A DNA stretch of 64,000 bases from Candidatus Phaeomarinobacter ectocarpi (GTDB lineage Bacteria; Pseudomonadota; Alphaproteobacteria; CGMCC-115125). The position numbers and the translations under genes are program-made. The notes beneath the pieces were generated by a model. That model searched no databases and was not told the origin of the DNA. It was given only the letters and a program-made list of their open reading frames with translations. The stretch is from assembly GCF_000689395.1 (NCBI RefSeq), contig NZ_HG966617.1, positions 411,521 to 475,520 on the forward strand, written 5' to 3'. Below, in pieces: positions 28,509-37,722 of this stretch; within the stretch, counting starts at the first letter, position 1, and every line of letters begins with the position of its first letter.

Positions 28509-29630
28509 TTACAGCCCGAACTCTGACATATCTACTATGCGCCCCTGCTCGATGGAGCGGTGGGCGGCCAGACCCATGGCGACAGACCGCAGCCCGTCCC
28601 CAACAGACACCAAAGGTTTTGTGCCCGAGCGGATGGCGTCCTGAAACGCCAGATGCTGGTAGTAGGAGGCCCCATGGTGATGCCCCGCATCCAGCACCTT
28701 CTGGTCCACATCAATATGCGTGCGCACGGTATCGTTGCCGGTATTGAGCGTATGCGCCAGCTCACTTTGCGGAATGGTCACTTCCAGCGCGCCCCTGGTG
28801 CCGGTAACGGTCAGGTGCTCGCGCTGCTCCAGCGCTGTTACAAACATGCACAGCTCGTGACAGGCCCGCACCCCATTGTCGAACTCAACAATCACAAACG
28901 CATTGTCCATGATGTCCGGCGTCTTGCCGTCATAGCTTTCATCCAGATGGTTCACGTCCTGCCCGCCCGACGCCATCACCCGCCGTGGCTCGGACCCGAT
29001 GATGTGGCGCATCAGGTCAAAGAAGTGGCAGCTCTTCTCCACCAGCGTCCCGCCGGAGTTCCGGTTGAACCGGTTCCAGTCACCGACCTTCTGCAGGAAG
29101 GGAAAGCGGTGTTCCCGAATGGTCAGCATCTTCACGTCGCCGACGGCACCCGCACGGATTTCATCCACAAACCGCGTCACCGGTGGCATCCAGCGATACT
29201 CAAGCCCCATCCACACCACACCGGGATGGGTGGACGCGGCAAGCTCAATCCACTGGCAGTCATCAAAGGTCGTGCACAGGGGTTTTTCGATGAGCAGGTG
29301 CTTGCCGGTTGCCAGCGCATCTTCCACCACATCCTTGTGGGTGTGGTTCGGCGTCGCGACAATCAGCGCGTCAAAACTGTCCGGCTTGGCAAACAGGTCG
29401 CGATAGTCCGCATAAAGCTCAATCGGTTTGCCCTCCATGGTGAGCTTCGCCCAGTCGCGCGAGCCTTCATGGGGGTCCGCCGCCGCCACCACTTCTGCAC
29501 CATCAATAATGGCGATGTTGCGAATATGCTCATTGCCCATCATTCCGGCGCCAATGATGGCGTAGCGGATGGGGCCAGCATGTCCTTTGGCATCCGCACT
29601 GGCATGTCCGCGGGTCTCGATAGAAGGCAT
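28509..29630 (-). CDS. Gfo/Idh/MocA family oxidoreductase
   Basis: 373 residues. N-terminal Rossmann motif 'AIIGAGMMGNEHIRN', the family signature 'EKPLC' (Lys) around residue 120, and 'GLEYRWMPP' and 'GGTLVEKSCHFFDLMRHI' with catalytic His in the C-terminal domain. It oxidises or reduces a sugar, cyclitol or similar polyol with NAD(P). Divergent from an aldo/keto reductase gene 102 bases away, which may act on the same compound. Confidence 0.88.
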   Translation of the reverse strand: MPSIETRGHASADAKGHAGPIRYAIIGAGMMGNEHIRNIAIIDGAEVVAAADPHEGSRDWAKLTMEGKPIELYADYRDLFAKPDSFDALIVATPNHTHKDVVEDALATGKHLLIEKPLCTTFDDCQWIELAASTHPGVVWMGLEYRWMPPVTRFVDEIRAGAVGDVKMLTIREHRFPFLQKVGDWNRFNRNSGGTLVEKSCHFFDLMRHIIGSEPRRVMASGGQDVNHLDESYDGKTPDIMDNAFVIVEFDNGVRACHELCMFVTALEQREHLTVTGTRGALEVTIPQSELAHTLNTGNDTVRTHIDVDQKVLDAGHHHGASYYQHLAFQDAIRSGTKPLVSVGDGLRSVAMGLAAHRSIEQGRIVDMSEFGL

Positions 29631-29732
29631 TCGCTTGGTCTCCGGGCTATGCTATTGGGGGGGCTATTGGGGGCTAACGCAAGTGCCCCGGCAGTGGGTG
29701 CGGCAACCTACGCGACGCGGCAGAGGAAATAA

Positions 29733-30653
29733 ATGTCCGACCTGATGATTGATAAGGGCAAGCGCCAGCTCGGCCCCAGTGACCTCAAGGTCAGCCCCAT
29801 CGCCTACGGCATGTGGCGGTTTGCAGGAGAGGGCGAGATTGAAGCCAACGCGAAGGTCGAAAGCGCGCTCGATGCTGGCATCACGCTGTTTGATACCGCT
29901 GATGTGTACGGCCTTGATTCCGACGCGCCCTTTGGCGCCGCAGAGGAACTGTTCGGCCATGTCCTCAAGGCCCGGCCCGCGCTGCGCGACCAGATGGTGA
30001 TCGCCAGCAAGGGCGGCATCATTCCCGGCACGCCATATGACAGCAGCGCAAAATATCTGCGCGAAGCCTGCGAAGCATCCCTCAAGCGCCTGCAGATCGA
30101 GACCATCGATCTCTATCAGGTGCACCGGCCCGACCTGCTGACCCACCCCGCAGAGCTGGCGGATACGCTTCAGTCCCTGCGCAAGGAAGGCAAGATCCGC
30201 GAATACGGCCTCTCCAACGTGACCGCCCACCAGATTGCAGCCCTGCAGGCCCATCTGGATCACCCCATGGCCACCCAGCAGCCTGAATTGTCCGCGCTGG
30301 CCATCGAACCGGTGACCGACGGTATCCTCGACCTGTGCATGGCCACAAACATGACGCCCCTGGCCTGGAGCCCGCTGGCCGGCGGTCGCTTGATGCTGCA
30401 CGCGTCAGAAGCGCCGACGTCCCAGCTGTCCGACGTCATCACGATGCTGGACAAACTGGCCGACAAGCACGCCGCCAGCCGCACCGCCATCGCTCTTGCA
30501 TTTGTGCTGGCCCATCCATCGCAGCCCATTGCCATCATCGGCAGCCAGACCCCGGCCCGCATCGCCGACGCCATGAGCGCGCTTGATGTCACCCTCAGCC
30601 GCCAGGACTGGTACGCCATCTACGAAGCCGCACTCGGCGCGCCTCTTCCCTAG
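29733..30653 (+). CDS. Aldo/keto reductase
   Basis: 306-residue TIM-barrel reductase. Catalytic tetrad: Asp54 and Tyr59 in 'FDTADVYG', Lys in 'IASKGG' and His in 'YQVHRPD'. 'EYGLSNV' and 'LAWSPLAGG' mark the cofactor end. The C-terminal 'IIGSQTPARI' contacts NADPH. It is close to the YdhF-type members. A flavin monooxygenase gene follows eleven bases on. Confidence 0.9.
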   Translation: MSDLMIDKGKRQLGPSDLKVSPIAYGMWRFAGEGEIEANAKVESALDAGITLFDTADVYGLDSDAPFGAAEELFGHVLKARPALRDQMVIASKGGIIPGTPYDSSAKYLREACEASLKRLQIETIDLYQVHRPDLLTHPAELADTLQSLRKEGKIREYGLSNVTAHQIAALQAHLDHPMATQQPELSALAIEPVTDGILDLCMATNMTPLAWSPLAGGRLMLHASEAPTSQLSDVITMLDKLADKHAASRTAIALAFVLAHPSQPIAIIGSQTPARIADAMSALDVTLSRQDWYAIYEAALGAPLP

Positions 30654-30664
30654 GAAATCACTCA

Positions 30665-31753
30665 ATGTCCCATTCCCCAGTCACGGGCCCTGTCGAAATC
30701 TCCTGGTTCTCCGCTCTGTGCGATGACGATGCTGAGTTTCTTGGCACCCAGGACCCGGCCTATCTGTCGACCTTCGAGCACTGCAAAAAGATTGTGGATG
30801 CGGCGGAGGCAGGTGGCTTTGACAACATCCTGCTGCCGTCAGGCTTTTCGCTGGGCATTGACCCGGTAGCGTTTGCAGCCGGCGTTGCCCCTACCGTCAA
30901 GAACATGCGTCTGCTTTTGGCTGTGCGCTGCGGCGAAATGTGGCCGCCCCAGCTGGCCCGCCAGATCGCAACGCTGGACCAGATGCTCGGCGGTCGCCTG
31001 ACGGTCAACATTATTTCATCCGACATGCCCGGCCAGACCATGGAGTCGGCACCGCGCTACGGTCGCACGCTGGAAGCCATGGAAATCGTCCGTACCCTGC
31101 TGGATGGCAAACCCGTCGATATCGATGGCGAGCATTACCAGATGCAGTTGGATCCCATGCGCATCGGCACGGTCTCCGGCAAAAGCCCGCCCTTCTATTT
31201 CGGCGGTATGTCACCAGCAGCCCGCGAAGTGGCCGCCAAGGGGTCTGACGTCTTCCTCATGTGGCCGGACACCAGGGAAAAGGTGCAGGCGCTGGTGGAC
31301 GATATGCGCGAACGTGCGGCAAATCACGGCCGCGAACTCAAGTTCGGCTACCGCGTCCACGTCATTGTGCGTGAGACCGAAGAAGAGGCGAGGGCCCATG
31401 CCCGCCACATCATGTCGAAACTGGATGTGGAAGAAGGCGAAAAACTCCGTGCCCGTGCACTGGACGCAACGTCTGAAGGCGTGCGCCGTCAGGCCATGAT
31501 GCGCGACGGGGCCGACGACGAAGGATTTGCCGAGGAAAATCTGTGGACCGGCATCGGCAAGGCCCGGTCAGGCTGCGGGGCTGCCATTGTCGGCAACCCG
31601 GATCAGGTGGCCGCCAAACTCGAGATGTATCGCGAGATGGGCTTTTCCGCCTTCATCCTGTCCGGCTATCCGCACGCAAAGGAGGCCGAGTATTTCTCCC
31701 GGCTTGTCTTGCCGAAGATCGACCACGGCCCCCTGCTGAATGCGCGCAGCTAG
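30665..31753 (+). CDS. LLM-class (SsuD-like) flavin monooxygenase
   Basis: 362 residues of the bacterial-luciferase/alkanesulfonate monooxygenase fold. Features: 'EISWFSALCDDD' start, 'AVRCGEMWPPQLARQIATLD', 'GGRLTVNIISSDMPGQ' and 'PPFYFGGMSPAAREVA' as in SsuD. It uses FMNH2 and O2, cleaving C-S bonds of sulfonates or oxidising another substrate. It is co-directional with the aldo/keto reductase. No ssuE-type reductase is adjacent. Confidence 0.88.
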   Translation: MSHSPVTGPVEISWFSALCDDDAEFLGTQDPAYLSTFEHCKKIVDAAEAGGFDNILLPSGFSLGIDPVAFAAGVAPTVKNMRLLLAVRCGEMWPPQLARQIATLDQMLGGRLTVNIISSDMPGQTMESAPRYGRTLEAMEIVRTLLDGKPVDIDGEHYQMQLDPMRIGTVSGKSPPFYFGGMSPAAREVAAKGSDVFLMWPDTREKVQALVDDMRERAANHGRELKFGYRVHVIVRETEEEARAHARHIMSKLDVEEGEKLRARALDATSEGVRRQAMMRDGADDEGFAEENLWTGIGKARSGCGAAIVGNPDQVAAKLEMYREMGFSAFILSGYPHAKEAEYFSRLVLPKIDHGPLLNARS

Positions 31754-31756
31754 CTG

Positions 31757-32311
31757 CTAGACACGCCCGTAAGGCAGCATCCGCTGGAACACCTTGTCCC
31801 GGTCGATGAGCCAGTGCTTCATGGCGGCAGCCACATGGACGATCAGCAGCGCTGACAGCGCCAGCCCGCCAATGGCGTGCATCACGTGGAACACCTGCGT
31901 CAGAGCCGCATCAGACGGTGCAAGGCCTGTGAGGTTGATCAGCCCGTAGGGTTTGATGTCCCCGTCCACATAGGTCAGCGCATGCGACATGCCGATAATC
32001 GGTTGATAGATCAGCAGCGTATACAATCCGTACACGTTCCATTTGGAGGCTGTTTTCTGCCACGCGGGCATGCTGTCAGGATAGGCGGGCGGTGTGTGCG
32101 TCCGCCGATAGCGCAGGCGGTAGAAGGTCAGCAGCAGCACGACAATGCCATTGCCCGAATGGATCATCAGCGTCTGCAGCCGCTCATCCAGCGGCATGCC
32201 TTCAAAGCCCGGCGGAATGACGCCGAACGAAAACAGGATCGCCACAAGCACCAGAAGCGCTGTCACCCAGTGCAGCCATTTGGCTGTCGCCGAAAATTTC
32301 TCTGAAGCCAT
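31757..32311 (-). CDS. Cytochrome b561-type membrane protein
   Basis: 184 residues with four membrane helices. Haem-ligand histidines are in 'KWLHWVTALL' (His14), 'LMIHSGNG', 'HVMHAIGG' and 'IVHVAAAMKH'. It moves electrons across the inner membrane, likely taking them from ubiquinol, as in the YodB/CybB group. It is convergent with the monooxygenase gene, three bases from its stop. Confidence 0.9.
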   Translation of the reverse strand: MASEKFSATAKWLHWVTALLVLVAILFSFGVIPPGFEGMPLDERLQTLMIHSGNGIVVLLLTFYRLRYRRTHTPPAYPDSMPAWQKTASKWNVYGLYTLLIYQPIIGMSHALTYVDGDIKPYGLINLTGLAPSDAALTQVFHVMHAIGGLALSALLIVHVAAAMKHWLIDRDKVFQRMLPYGRV

Positions 32312-32422
32312 TTTTGCGCCCTCCCCAGGATTAGTCTTGATGACAAGAGTATGGGGACGCTCAGACAGCGTTCAAGCGAAGAATTGATCAAATGATCAGG
32401 AAAAAACAGAAACCCGCAGAAT

Positions 32423-32779
32423 TTAGCCCTTTAGCTCCGGCTGCCCGGTTTCAGGATCGGTGACGATCAGCGGCAGGCCCGCCTGTTTCCACTCACCCAG
32501 GCCACCGGCCATGTGGGTTGCCTCGGCAGCGCCGCCGTCAAAGCACTTTTGTGCCGCCATGGCCGACCGCTTGCCGACACCGCAATGCAGGATCACCGGT
32601 TTGCCGCCTGTGGGCAGCGCGGAGGCATCAAAAGTGGACAGGGGAAAGTTGAACGCGCCGGGAATACGTTCGGCGCCATATTCACGCGGCTCGCGCACAT
32701 CAATCACCACCACCTCGCCCGCATCCATTTTTGCTTTGACTTCGGTTGGGGAGAGTTCGTGCAGAATCTTGTCGCTCAT
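32423..32779 (-). CDS. Single-domain rhodanese
   Basis: 118 residues. One rhodanese domain: 'LSPTEVKAKMDAGE', 'IDVREPREYGAERIPGA' and the active-site loop Cys66 in 'HCGVGKRS'. It transfers sulfane sulfur. The loop sequence CGVGKRS is of the GlpE-like length. Cytosolic. Confidence 0.9.
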   Translation of the reverse strand: MSDKILHELSPTEVKAKMDAGEVVVIDVREPREYGAERIPGAFNFPLSTFDASALPTGGKPVILHCGVGKRSAMAAQKCFDGGAAEATHMAGGLGEWKQAGLPLIVTDPETGQPELKG

Positions 32780-32966
32780 GTCCGTGTCCTTTTTGTCAGG
32801 CGGTCTTGTTGGTCAAGTCTCTTGTGCGTCGGGTATTTGTCCAGCGGTTTGTGCAAGGCGTGTTGCACGCTCTGGATCGAAGCCGGGCGCCCCCACATAT
32901 GCCGGGCACACGACTTTACACATTGAGTGTGCCGACTTTTCAGATATCTACATTGAGCGAAATCAT

Positions 32967-33344
32967 ATGCCCGACAAAGCCCGCGTCGACCAGTTTATTG
33001 ATGCTGTTGTAAATGGCGACCACGTGGAAGCCATCCGCAATTTCTACCACGAGACCGCAACCATGCAGGAAAACCTGGGTGAGCCTCGTGTGGGCCGCGA
33101 CGCCCTGATGGCCCATGAGGCCAACGCCATGGCCCGGGTCGCGAAAGTGGAGACCAAACCGGTCACTACCTATCTCGTTGATGGCGACAGTGTTGCCATC
33201 CGCTGGACCTTCATCATGACGGACAAATCAGACGTCAGCCGTCAGCTTGAGGAGCTGTCGCTGCAGCACTGGGACGGAGACCGTATCGCCCGGGAACAGT
33301 TCTTCTATGACAGTGCAACCGCATGGCATGTGGTGGACGCCTAG
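32967..33344 (+). CDS. SnoaL/NTF2-like protein
   Basis: 125 residues forming an NTF2-like cone fold: 'ARVDQFIDAVVNGDHVEAI' helices, 'FYHETATMQENLGEPRVGRDAL' and strands ending 'REQFFYDSATAW'. Members are isomerases, hydrolases or ligand binders. Substrate unknown. It ends in a CTAG shared with the stop of the convergent VOC gene. Confidence 0.8.
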   Translation: MPDKARVDQFIDAVVNGDHVEAIRNFYHETATMQENLGEPRVGRDALMAHEANAMARVAKVETKPVTTYLVDGDSVAIRWTFIMTDKSDVSRQLEELSLQHWDGDRIAREQFFYDSATAWHVVDA

Positions 33345-33862
33345 ACCTTCTGCACCGGGTCAGACCCATCCCAGCTGTCTGCCGCATCGCGGATCGACTG
33401 GAAGAACGCGCCCTTGCGCCCGTTGGTCTCTGACAGCTCGATGACGCTGCCGGGATGGTCCTGCGCTGTGAAGTACACAAAACGACCGTCCGCCCCGATC
33501 TGCCCGGAATGGCCGACCTCAAACCCGCGTTCGGTCATCCGCGCCATGTCGCCGTCAAAGTCCGCCGTCCAGAAGGCCACGTGCTGCAGGCCTTCGTGAC
33601 CGGCATTGAGAAAGTCGAGATACATGGACGGCGCGTCATTGCGCTGCTGGATCAACTCGATCTGCAATGGCCCGCTATTGGCCAGCGCAATGCTCATCTT
33701 CACGTCGGACGGCTTGCCGCCATACTGAAAGTTACTCACCGGCACGTCTTCGATATAGAAGAACGGCCCGACGCCCATGACCTCGGTCCAGTGGCGCATG
33801 GCGCGGTCGATGTCTCGCACCACATAGCCGTTCTGGCGGATGTCGCCCAAAACCCGGCTCAT
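33341..33862 (-). CDS. VOC family protein (glyoxalase type 4)
   Basis: 173 residues: 'QNGYVVRDIDRAMRHWTEV' opening, 'IELIQQRNDAPSMY' and 'GLQHVAFW' with metal-ligand His, and closing 'PGSVIELSE' with Glu. It resembles epimerase/lyase-like VOC members. It is three bases downstream of an amidohydrolase gene on the same strand and likely co-transcribed with it. Confidence 0.85.
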   Translation of the reverse strand: MSRVLGDIRQNGYVVRDIDRAMRHWTEVMGVGPFFYIEDVPVSNFQYGGKPSDVKMSIALANSGPLQIELIQQRNDAPSMYLDFLNAGHEGLQHVAFWTADFDGDMARMTERGFEVGHSGQIGADGRFVYFTAQDHPGSVIELSETNGRKGAFFQSIRDAADSWDGSDPVQKV

Positions 33863-33865
33863 GAA

Positions 33866-35611
33866 CTATTCCGCAGCGGCCGGTATTTGTGCCGCTGCCG
33901 GACGCGCCTGGCTGCCGCGAATGAGCTTGCCGCCCAGAACGCCGGTCGGCTCACCGTTGCGGAACGCCACGGCACCGGAAATGATGCTCGCCGTATAGCC
34001 GCGTGTCTTTTGCACAAAGCGTTTGCCGCCTGCGGGCAGGTCATAAACGATTTCCGGCTTGTCCATGGTGAGGTTGTCAAAGTCGATGACATTGACATCC
34101 GCCTTCATGCCCGGGGCCAGCACGCCCCGGTCATACAGGCCCACCAACTCCGCCGTCTTTTTCGTCTGTCCACTGATGATCCACTCAAGCGGCAGCGTCT
34201 CGCCCCGCGTCCGGTCGCGGCCCCAATGGGTCAGCATGGTGGTGGGGAAGCTGGCGTCGCAAATGATGCCCACATGCGCCCCGCCGTCACTAAGACCAAA
34301 CGTGGTGTTGGGATGCTTCAGCATCTGTTCCACGTAAGACAGATCACCCGGCAGATAGTTCATCAGCGGGAAATAGATCAGCGCCTTGCCGTCATCTTCC
34401 GCCATCCAGTCCAGCAGCACTTCACGCGGGTCGCGCCCGTCGCGCTTGGCGTGGGCTTCCACGCTGTCTTCGGGCGCCGGTTCGTAGTTGGGTGGGCTGC
34501 CCAGCGGGAACATCTTGTGGAACCAGGTGAACAGCTGCGTTGAAATCTCGCCTTCCTTGAAGTCGACTTTTTCGGCCAGCAGGCGCGTCCGGAAATCCGG
34601 GTCTTTCAGCGCGGCCACCTGAGCCTCAAGCGTCCGCGGCATGATCTCGTGCCATGTCTTGTAGAGCAGGAACGGGTTGAGCGACGCCGTCAGCCCCATG
34701 ACAACGCCGGTCGGGCGCGCAGGCACCTGCCCACGCATGGGCAGGCCGGCCTTGTTGGCGTCGGCAATCTTGTCGAGCACCTGGCTCCAGATGTCCGGGT
34801 GGCGGTCGTCCTGCTCAATGGTGAGCGACAGCGGCCGACCGGAAATCTCGACCATCTTGCGCAACATGCCGAATTCCCAGTCCACATCGCGGAAATCAGC
34901 GATGAGCTGGATGACACCTTTGCCGGACCGTTTCATGGCCTCGGCAATGCCGTTGAGTTCCATCTCTTCTGCCTTGTAGGTCGGCGTATGTTCGCCGTCC
35001 TTGTCGCGATGCTTTTCCGTGCGCGATGTAGTGACACCCAGCGCACCGGCCTCAAGCGCGGCTTCAACCAGCGCACCCATCTTGTCCGTGTCTTCGCGCG
35101 TGGCCGGTTCAAGCCGCGCGCCGCGCTCGCCCATCACATAAGCGCGCAACGCGCCATGGGGCACCTGTAGGCCCACGTCCAGCGCCAATGGAGATTTCTC
35201 CACCACGTCCATGTAATCCGGAAAACTCTCCCAGCCCCACTTGATGCCCTCGGCAAGCGCCGTACCCGGAATATCTTCCACGCCTTCCATCAGGCCGATC
35301 AGCCAGTTGTGCCGGTCCGGCGCACACGGCGCAAAGCCAACCCCGCAATTGCCCATGATGGCGGTGGTGACGCCATGGAAGGTGGAGGGCTGCAGATAGG
35401 GGTCCCACGTCACCTGGCCATCATAATGCGTATGCGCATCCACAAAGCCCGGCGTCACGATCTGACCCTTGGCGTCAATTTCTTCGCGGCCTGTGTCCGT
35501 CACCGTGCCGACGATGGAGATCGTCGCGCCGTCAATGGCAACATCCGCTTCATAGGGTTTGCCGCCCAGCCCGTCATAAACGAGCCCGTTCCTGATCACG
35601 AGATCATGCAT
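33866..35611 (-). CDS. Amidohydrolase, N-acyl-D-amino-acid deacylase type
   Basis: 581 residues from ATG 35611, after AGGAGGAA. It is a metal-dependent amidohydrolase: 'PGFVDAHTHYDGQ' with ligands His60 and His62, 'GVTTAIMGNCGVGFAP' as in D-aminoacylases, 'LSDGGAHVG' with catalytic Asp/His. It is longer than classic D-aminoacylase (about 480) through an inserted middle segment at about 350-430, as in the group of large alphaproteobacterial members. The substrate is unknown. With the downstream VOC protein it may form a small catabolic operon. Confidence 0.88.
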   Translation of the reverse strand: MHDLVIRNGLVYDGLGGKPYEADVAIDGATISIVGTVTDTGREEIDAKGQIVTPGFVDAHTHYDGQVTWDPYLQPSTFHGVTTAIMGNCGVGFAPCAPDRHNWLIGLMEGVEDIPGTALAEGIKWGWESFPDYMDVVEKSPLALDVGLQVPHGALRAYVMGERGARLEPATREDTDKMGALVEAALEAGALGVTTSRTEKHRDKDGEHTPTYKAEEMELNGIAEAMKRSGKGVIQLIADFRDVDWEFGMLRKMVEISGRPLSLTIEQDDRHPDIWSQVLDKIADANKAGLPMRGQVPARPTGVVMGLTASLNPFLLYKTWHEIMPRTLEAQVAALKDPDFRTRLLAEKVDFKEGEISTQLFTWFHKMFPLGSPPNYEPAPEDSVEAHAKRDGRDPREVLLDWMAEDDGKALIYFPLMNYLPGDLSYVEQMLKHPNTTFGLSDGGAHVGIICDASFPTTMLTHWGRDRTRGETLPLEWIISGQTKKTAELVGLYDRGVLAPGMKADVNVIDFDNLTMDKPEIVYDLPAGGKRFVQKTRGYTASIISGAVAFRNGEPTGVLGGKLIRGSQARPAAAQIPAAAE

Positions 35612-35782
35612 GGGTTTCCTCCTGAATGTCGTGTTTCGGCAATTCTGAACTGCAACCGGCCCCACTTCAACCGCTGGTCTACTTTCGACAAGCTGGCAGC
35701 AATAATATGCTGAAGGTCGATACTAGACTTAACCTATTGTCCAGATGCTCCACGGTCGTGCGCCTGGGAGACACCGCAAGAA

Positions 35783-36154
35783 ATGCAAAGTAATGGTTTG
35801 AAACTAAAGGTGGCGAAGATGGATGTTCGGCTTAGTGAAGTTCTAAATCCAGCTGAATCCAAGTATCTGCAAGAGGCCTTATCTACCGCCGCGTTGACCA
35901 GTTTGCTCCGAGATACAGACGTTGCAACGTTGATAGGGGCGACTAGAGAAGAAGTACGTCTGTTGATGATGAAAGCCGACGACCCGGACGCGCTTTGGAG
36001 TCCTAACGACATGTACATCGCGCGAGTGACTGCCTCGTGTATGTCGGATTCAGCGTTCACTCCAGACAAACACTGGTCCAAGTTCTTTTCCTGCGCTCGA
36101 GATGAGTTTGATTGCATCGTCGACAAAATGATCAGTTTCAAGTTTCCCAAATGA
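35783..36154 (+). CDS. Hypothetical protein in AT-rich islet
   Basis: 123 residues, helical and soluble, with 'LSEVLNPAESKYLQEALS' and 'EEVRLLMMKADDP'. I do not recognise the family. The frame is preferred to its 138-codon antisense shadow because composition is protein-like (mixed charge, no Ser/Arg bias). The DNA from about 35.7 to 36.2 kb is clearly less GC-rich than its neighbours, suggesting recent transfer. Start uncertain. Confidence 0.5.
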   Translation: MQSNGLKLKVAKMDVRLSEVLNPAESKYLQEALSTAALTSLLRDTDVATLIGATREEVRLLMMKADDPDALWSPNDMYIARVTASCMSDSAFTPDKHWSKFFSCARDEFDCIVDKMISFKFPK

Positions 36155-36220
36155 CACCAAGGTCGATGCCCGCAATCGGGTGAACTAAGGCGTCAGACAA
36201 ATAAGAAAGCCCGCCCGGTC

Positions 36221-36919
36221 ATGGACCTTGCCAAGAATTCGCTCGATGTCGGCCTCTTCACCAATACACCTGAAGACGTGTCAGCCTTCTGGGTTGAGCA
36301 CGCGGGCGTACAATTCGACCATGTCCTGCCGGTCTCCCGCGAGCTTCGGCAGCACCGCCATACGCTTGACGGTGCGGTGCTGAAGATCAATCACGCCAAA
36401 GACCCGCTGCCGCCGCGCGGCACTGCGGGATATCTGCGGCTTGTGGTTGCCTGTCCGAATGTGACGGACCCCCAGATATTGGTTGATCCCGATGGCAACG
36501 AGCTTGTGCGCTGGCCCATGGGACGTGACGGCATCACGCACTGGGCTCTGGAACTCGCCACGCCCTCTGTTGAGGCCTTCATGACGTTTTATCGGGATGC
36601 GGTTGGGTTGCCGGTGGATGAGACGCTTCCCTGCGCCGTGGCTTGCGGCCAGAGCCGCATTGTGGGCCGCGTCACACCTGACGTGCCCGACCGGTCCGAC
36701 AATGACGTGATGGTCCGACCCGGCCTGCGCTATTCCACAATTCAGGTGTTCGATGTGGATGCGGAATATGCCCGCATCGTCGGCCATGACCCGGCCTACG
36801 GGGCACAGGAGCCCAGAACATTGGGCAAGACGGCCCGTATCGCTTTCATCCGCGATCCGTTCGGAAATTGGATCGAGTTGTCCCAGCGCGCCTCACTGAC
36901 GGGCGCACTGCCGGAATAA
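36221..36919 (+). CDS. Two-domain VOC protein
   Basis: 232 residues with two vicinal-oxygen-chelate modules: 'DVGLFTNTPEDVSAFWVEHAG' to 'DPDGNELVRWP' (about 8-105), then 'THWALELATPSVEAFMTFYRDAVG' to 'DPFGNWIELSQ' (about 107-225). Metal-ligand positions His/Glu appear in the second module ('THWALEL', 'WIEL'). It may be a dioxygenase or lyase. Stand-alone. Confidence 0.82.
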   Translation: MDLAKNSLDVGLFTNTPEDVSAFWVEHAGVQFDHVLPVSRELRQHRHTLDGAVLKINHAKDPLPPRGTAGYLRLVVACPNVTDPQILVDPDGNELVRWPMGRDGITHWALELATPSVEAFMTFYRDAVGLPVDETLPCAVACGQSRIVGRVTPDVPDRSDNDVMVRPGLRYSTIQVFDVDAEYARIVGHDPAYGAQEPRTLGKTARIAFIRDPFGNWIELSQRASLTGALPE

Positions 36920-37054
36920 GTCTGATTATTGCGTCAGAAGAAATAATAATTCCCCGTTTGTCCGGTTAATCCCGTCAGAGAAACCATCCATCTTGATCTC
37001 ATCAGCAATTCAGCGGCCCCCAAAAATGGCCGCGCCACGAAATGGAGAGATCAG

Positions 37055-37672
37055 ATGTTCACCCGCAAGAAAGACGCCGCCGCCCCCTTCACCGTTCTGC
37101 ACATCGATGCCAGCGCCAGAAAGTCTGGCTCCGTGAGCCGCGACCTGAGCTACCGTATCGTGTCCGGTCTGATGAATGGCAACAAGGGCGCCAGGCTCAT
37201 CCGTCGCGACCTCGCTGACGGCGTCCCCTTCATCGATGAAACCTTTACCGCCGCCATCAACACCCCGGAAGACCAGCGTACGGCAGCACAGAAAGAAGCC
37301 CTGCGCGTCTCGGACCAACTGGTCGCAGAACTTCAGGCGGCGGACGCCGTCGTGATCGGCGCCCCGATTTACAATTTCAGCGTTCCCGCCGTGCTCAAGG
37401 CCTGGATTGATCAGGTCGCCCGCGCCGGTGTCACTTTCAGCTACACGGAAAACGGACCCGTGGGTCTGCTTGAAAACAAGAAGGCCTATGTCGCGCTTGC
37501 CTCCGGCGGCACCCAGGTCGGTTCCGACATTGATTTCGCGTCCGGCTGGCTCAAGCACATCATGGGCTTCATCGGCATCCACGACGTCGAGATGGTCGCC
37601 GCCGACCGCACCATGATGGACGACCAGTCCGTCTCCCGCGCCGAAGCCGCAGCTGAAAAACTCGCTGCGTAA
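37055..37672 (+). CDS. FMN-dependent NADH azoreductase
   Basis: 205 residues with the AzoR flavodoxin fold: 'LHIDASARKSGSVSR' phosphate-binding loop, 'GAPIYNFSVPAVLKAWIDQVARAG' flavin site and 'ALASGGTQVGS'. It reduces azo bonds and quinones using NADH. ATG 37055 follows GGAGAG. The upstream 135 bases hold its promoter. Confidence 0.92.
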   Translation: MFTRKKDAAAPFTVLHIDASARKSGSVSRDLSYRIVSGLMNGNKGARLIRRDLADGVPFIDETFTAAINTPEDQRTAAQKEALRVSDQLVAELQAADAVVIGAPIYNFSVPAVLKAWIDQVARAGVTFSYTENGPVGLLENKKAYVALASGGTQVGSDIDFASGWLKHIMGFIGIHDVEMVAADRTMMDDQSVSRAEAAAEKLAA

Positions 37673-37722
37673 AGTGCAACGAGGCCGGGACCGCGCTGGA
37701 CAAGAGGCAACAATCCTCCTGT

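Noticed and set aside
27409-28644. 411-codon plus-strand ORF opposite the MFS gene
   Set aside because: Gln/Arg/Gly-rich antisense translation of a clear transporter gene.
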